NCBI GenBank assembly: GCA_023430945.1
Contig: JAEYYE010000077.1
Location: 1 to 5,078, forward strand
Origin: Bacteroidota bacterium
GTDB taxonomy: Bacteria > Bacteroidota > Bacteroidia > Flavobacteriales_F > PHOS-HE28
DNA: 5,078 nucleotides
Direction: 5' to 3'
The notes under the pieces are model-generated. The model was not told the DNA's origin. It did not search any database and worked only from the letters and a program-made list of their open reading frames with translations. The position numbers and the translations under genes were made by a program. Of the stretch, positions 4,491 through 5,078 are shown piece after piece. Position 1 is the stretch's first letter. Each line of letters begins with the position of its first letter.

Positions 4491-5078
4491 ATGCAGATCC
4501 ACGAGAACATCCTCAGCACCATCGGCAATACCCCGTTGGTGAAATTGAACAAGATCACCAAGGAGATCCCCGCGATGGTGCTGGCGAAGGTGGAAACGTT
4601 CAATCCTGGCAACAGCATCAAGGACCGCATGGCGATCAAAATGGTGGAAGATGCCGAGAAGGATGGCCGCTTGAAACCCGGCGGAACCATCATTGAAGGC
4701 ACCAGCGGAAACACGGGCATGGGCCTGGCGATCGCCGCGATCATAAAAGGCTATAAGTGCATCTTCACCACCACCGACAAGCAGAGCAAGGAAAAGGTTG
4801 ATGCGCTACGTGCGTTCGGCGCTGAAGTGATCGTGTGCCCGACGAATGTGGAACCGGAAGATCCGCGTTCGTACTATTCGGTTTCCACCCGTCTGGAGAA
4901 GGAAACACCGAACGCCTGGAAACCGAACCAGTACGACAACCTGAGCAACAGCCAGGCGCACTACGAAAGCACCGGGCCTGAGATCTGGGAACAGACCGAT
5001 GGCAAGATCACGCATCTTGTTGTTGGCGTTGGCACCGGTGGCACCATCTGCGGCACCGGCCGATATTTGAAGGAAAAG
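4491..5078 (+). CDS. PLP-dependent cystathionine beta-synthase / cysteine synthase-type enzyme, N-terminal part
   Basis: A fold-type II PLP enzyme of sulfur amino acid metabolism; 196 codons are visible and the frame is open at the right edge. The start MQIHENILSTIGNTPLVKLN is the classic family opening. K44 in NPGNSIKDR is the PLP Schiff-base lysine, TSGNT (71-75) is the substrate-carboxylate loop, and GTGGT (181-185) is the cofactor phosphate cradle. The segment PRSYYSVSTRLEKETPNAW, followed by QYDN and AHY, resembles cystathionine beta-synthase more than CysK: human CBS has a similar SHVGVAWRLKNEIPN...QYRN...AHY arrangement. I therefore favour beta-synthase, but CysK/CysM cannot be excluded. 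The N-terminal haem domain of animal CBS is absent; whether Bateman domains follow is unknown. It has its own -7 box, so it is probably not part of the NO operon. Confidence 0.9.
   Translation, partial: MQIHENILSTIGNTPLVKLNKITKEIPAMVLAKVETFNPGNSIKDRMAIKMVEDAEKDGRLKPGGTIIEGTSGNTGMGLAIAAIIKGYKCIFTTTDKQSKEKVDALRAFGAEVIVCPTNVEPEDPRSYYSVSTRLEKETPNAWKPNQYDNLSNSQAHYESTGPEIWEQTDGKITHLVVGVGTGGTICGTGRYLKEK

Noticed and set aside
1..5078. CRISPR arrays, tRNA or rRNA genes, transposase genes
   Set aside because: No regularly spaced direct repeats, cloverleaf sequences, rRNA blocks or transposase-like proteins were seen on either strand.

Overview
The window most likely comes from a moderately GC-rich member of the Bacteroidota, probably Flavobacteriales-like. 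Three things point there. First, three genes are preceded by a perfect TAnnTTTG -7 box (TACCTTTG, TAACTTTG, TACCTTTG), the promoter signature of this phylum. Second, start codons lack Shine-Dalgarno sequences and are often preceded by A-rich runs. Third, the partial gene at the left edge is a secreted Cys-rich repeat protein with the GTPCDDGN pattern common in Flavobacteriales exoproteins. These are judgements from sequence and memory; no database search was run.

Left part (1-1414, minus strand): the N-terminus of a secreted Cys-rich protein runs off the left edge. Upstream of it lies complete ruvB, the Holliday junction motor, with a candidate intrinsic terminator after its stop and a -7 box 11 nt before its start. 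An unannotated structured repeat (copy A, 1432-1545) fills the divergent interval between ruvB and the next gene.

Centre (1611-4214, plus strand): this is a nitric oxide / nitrosative stress cassette. It holds an Rrf2-family Fe-S regulator, a group III-type truncated haemoglobin, an unrecognised four-helix membrane protein, the Fe-S/di-iron repair protein RIC (ScdA/YtfE) and a second, stand-alone hemerythrin-like protein. The four effector genes are tightly packed: ATGA overlap, 9-nt gap, 14-nt overlap. They appear to be driven by one promoter in front of the globin, whose -33 element lies inside a perfect inverted repeat, GGACAA-N2-TTGTCC. The economical model is that the Rrf2 protein senses NO or Fe-S damage and controls this promoter; the globin handles NO, RIC repairs damaged iron centres, and the hemerythrin-like protein binds O2, NO or iron. 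The membrane protein is the unknown part.

Right part (4215-5078): a 276-bp intergenic region carries a second, diverged copy (copy B) of the structured repeat with another short repeat nested in it, then a four-unit 7-bp tandem repeat. A promoter and the start of a PLP-dependent cystathionine beta-synthase / cysteine synthase-type enzyme follow, running off the right edge.

Across the whole window GATC is far more frequent than chance: about 94 sites by hand count against about 20 expected from equal base frequencies.
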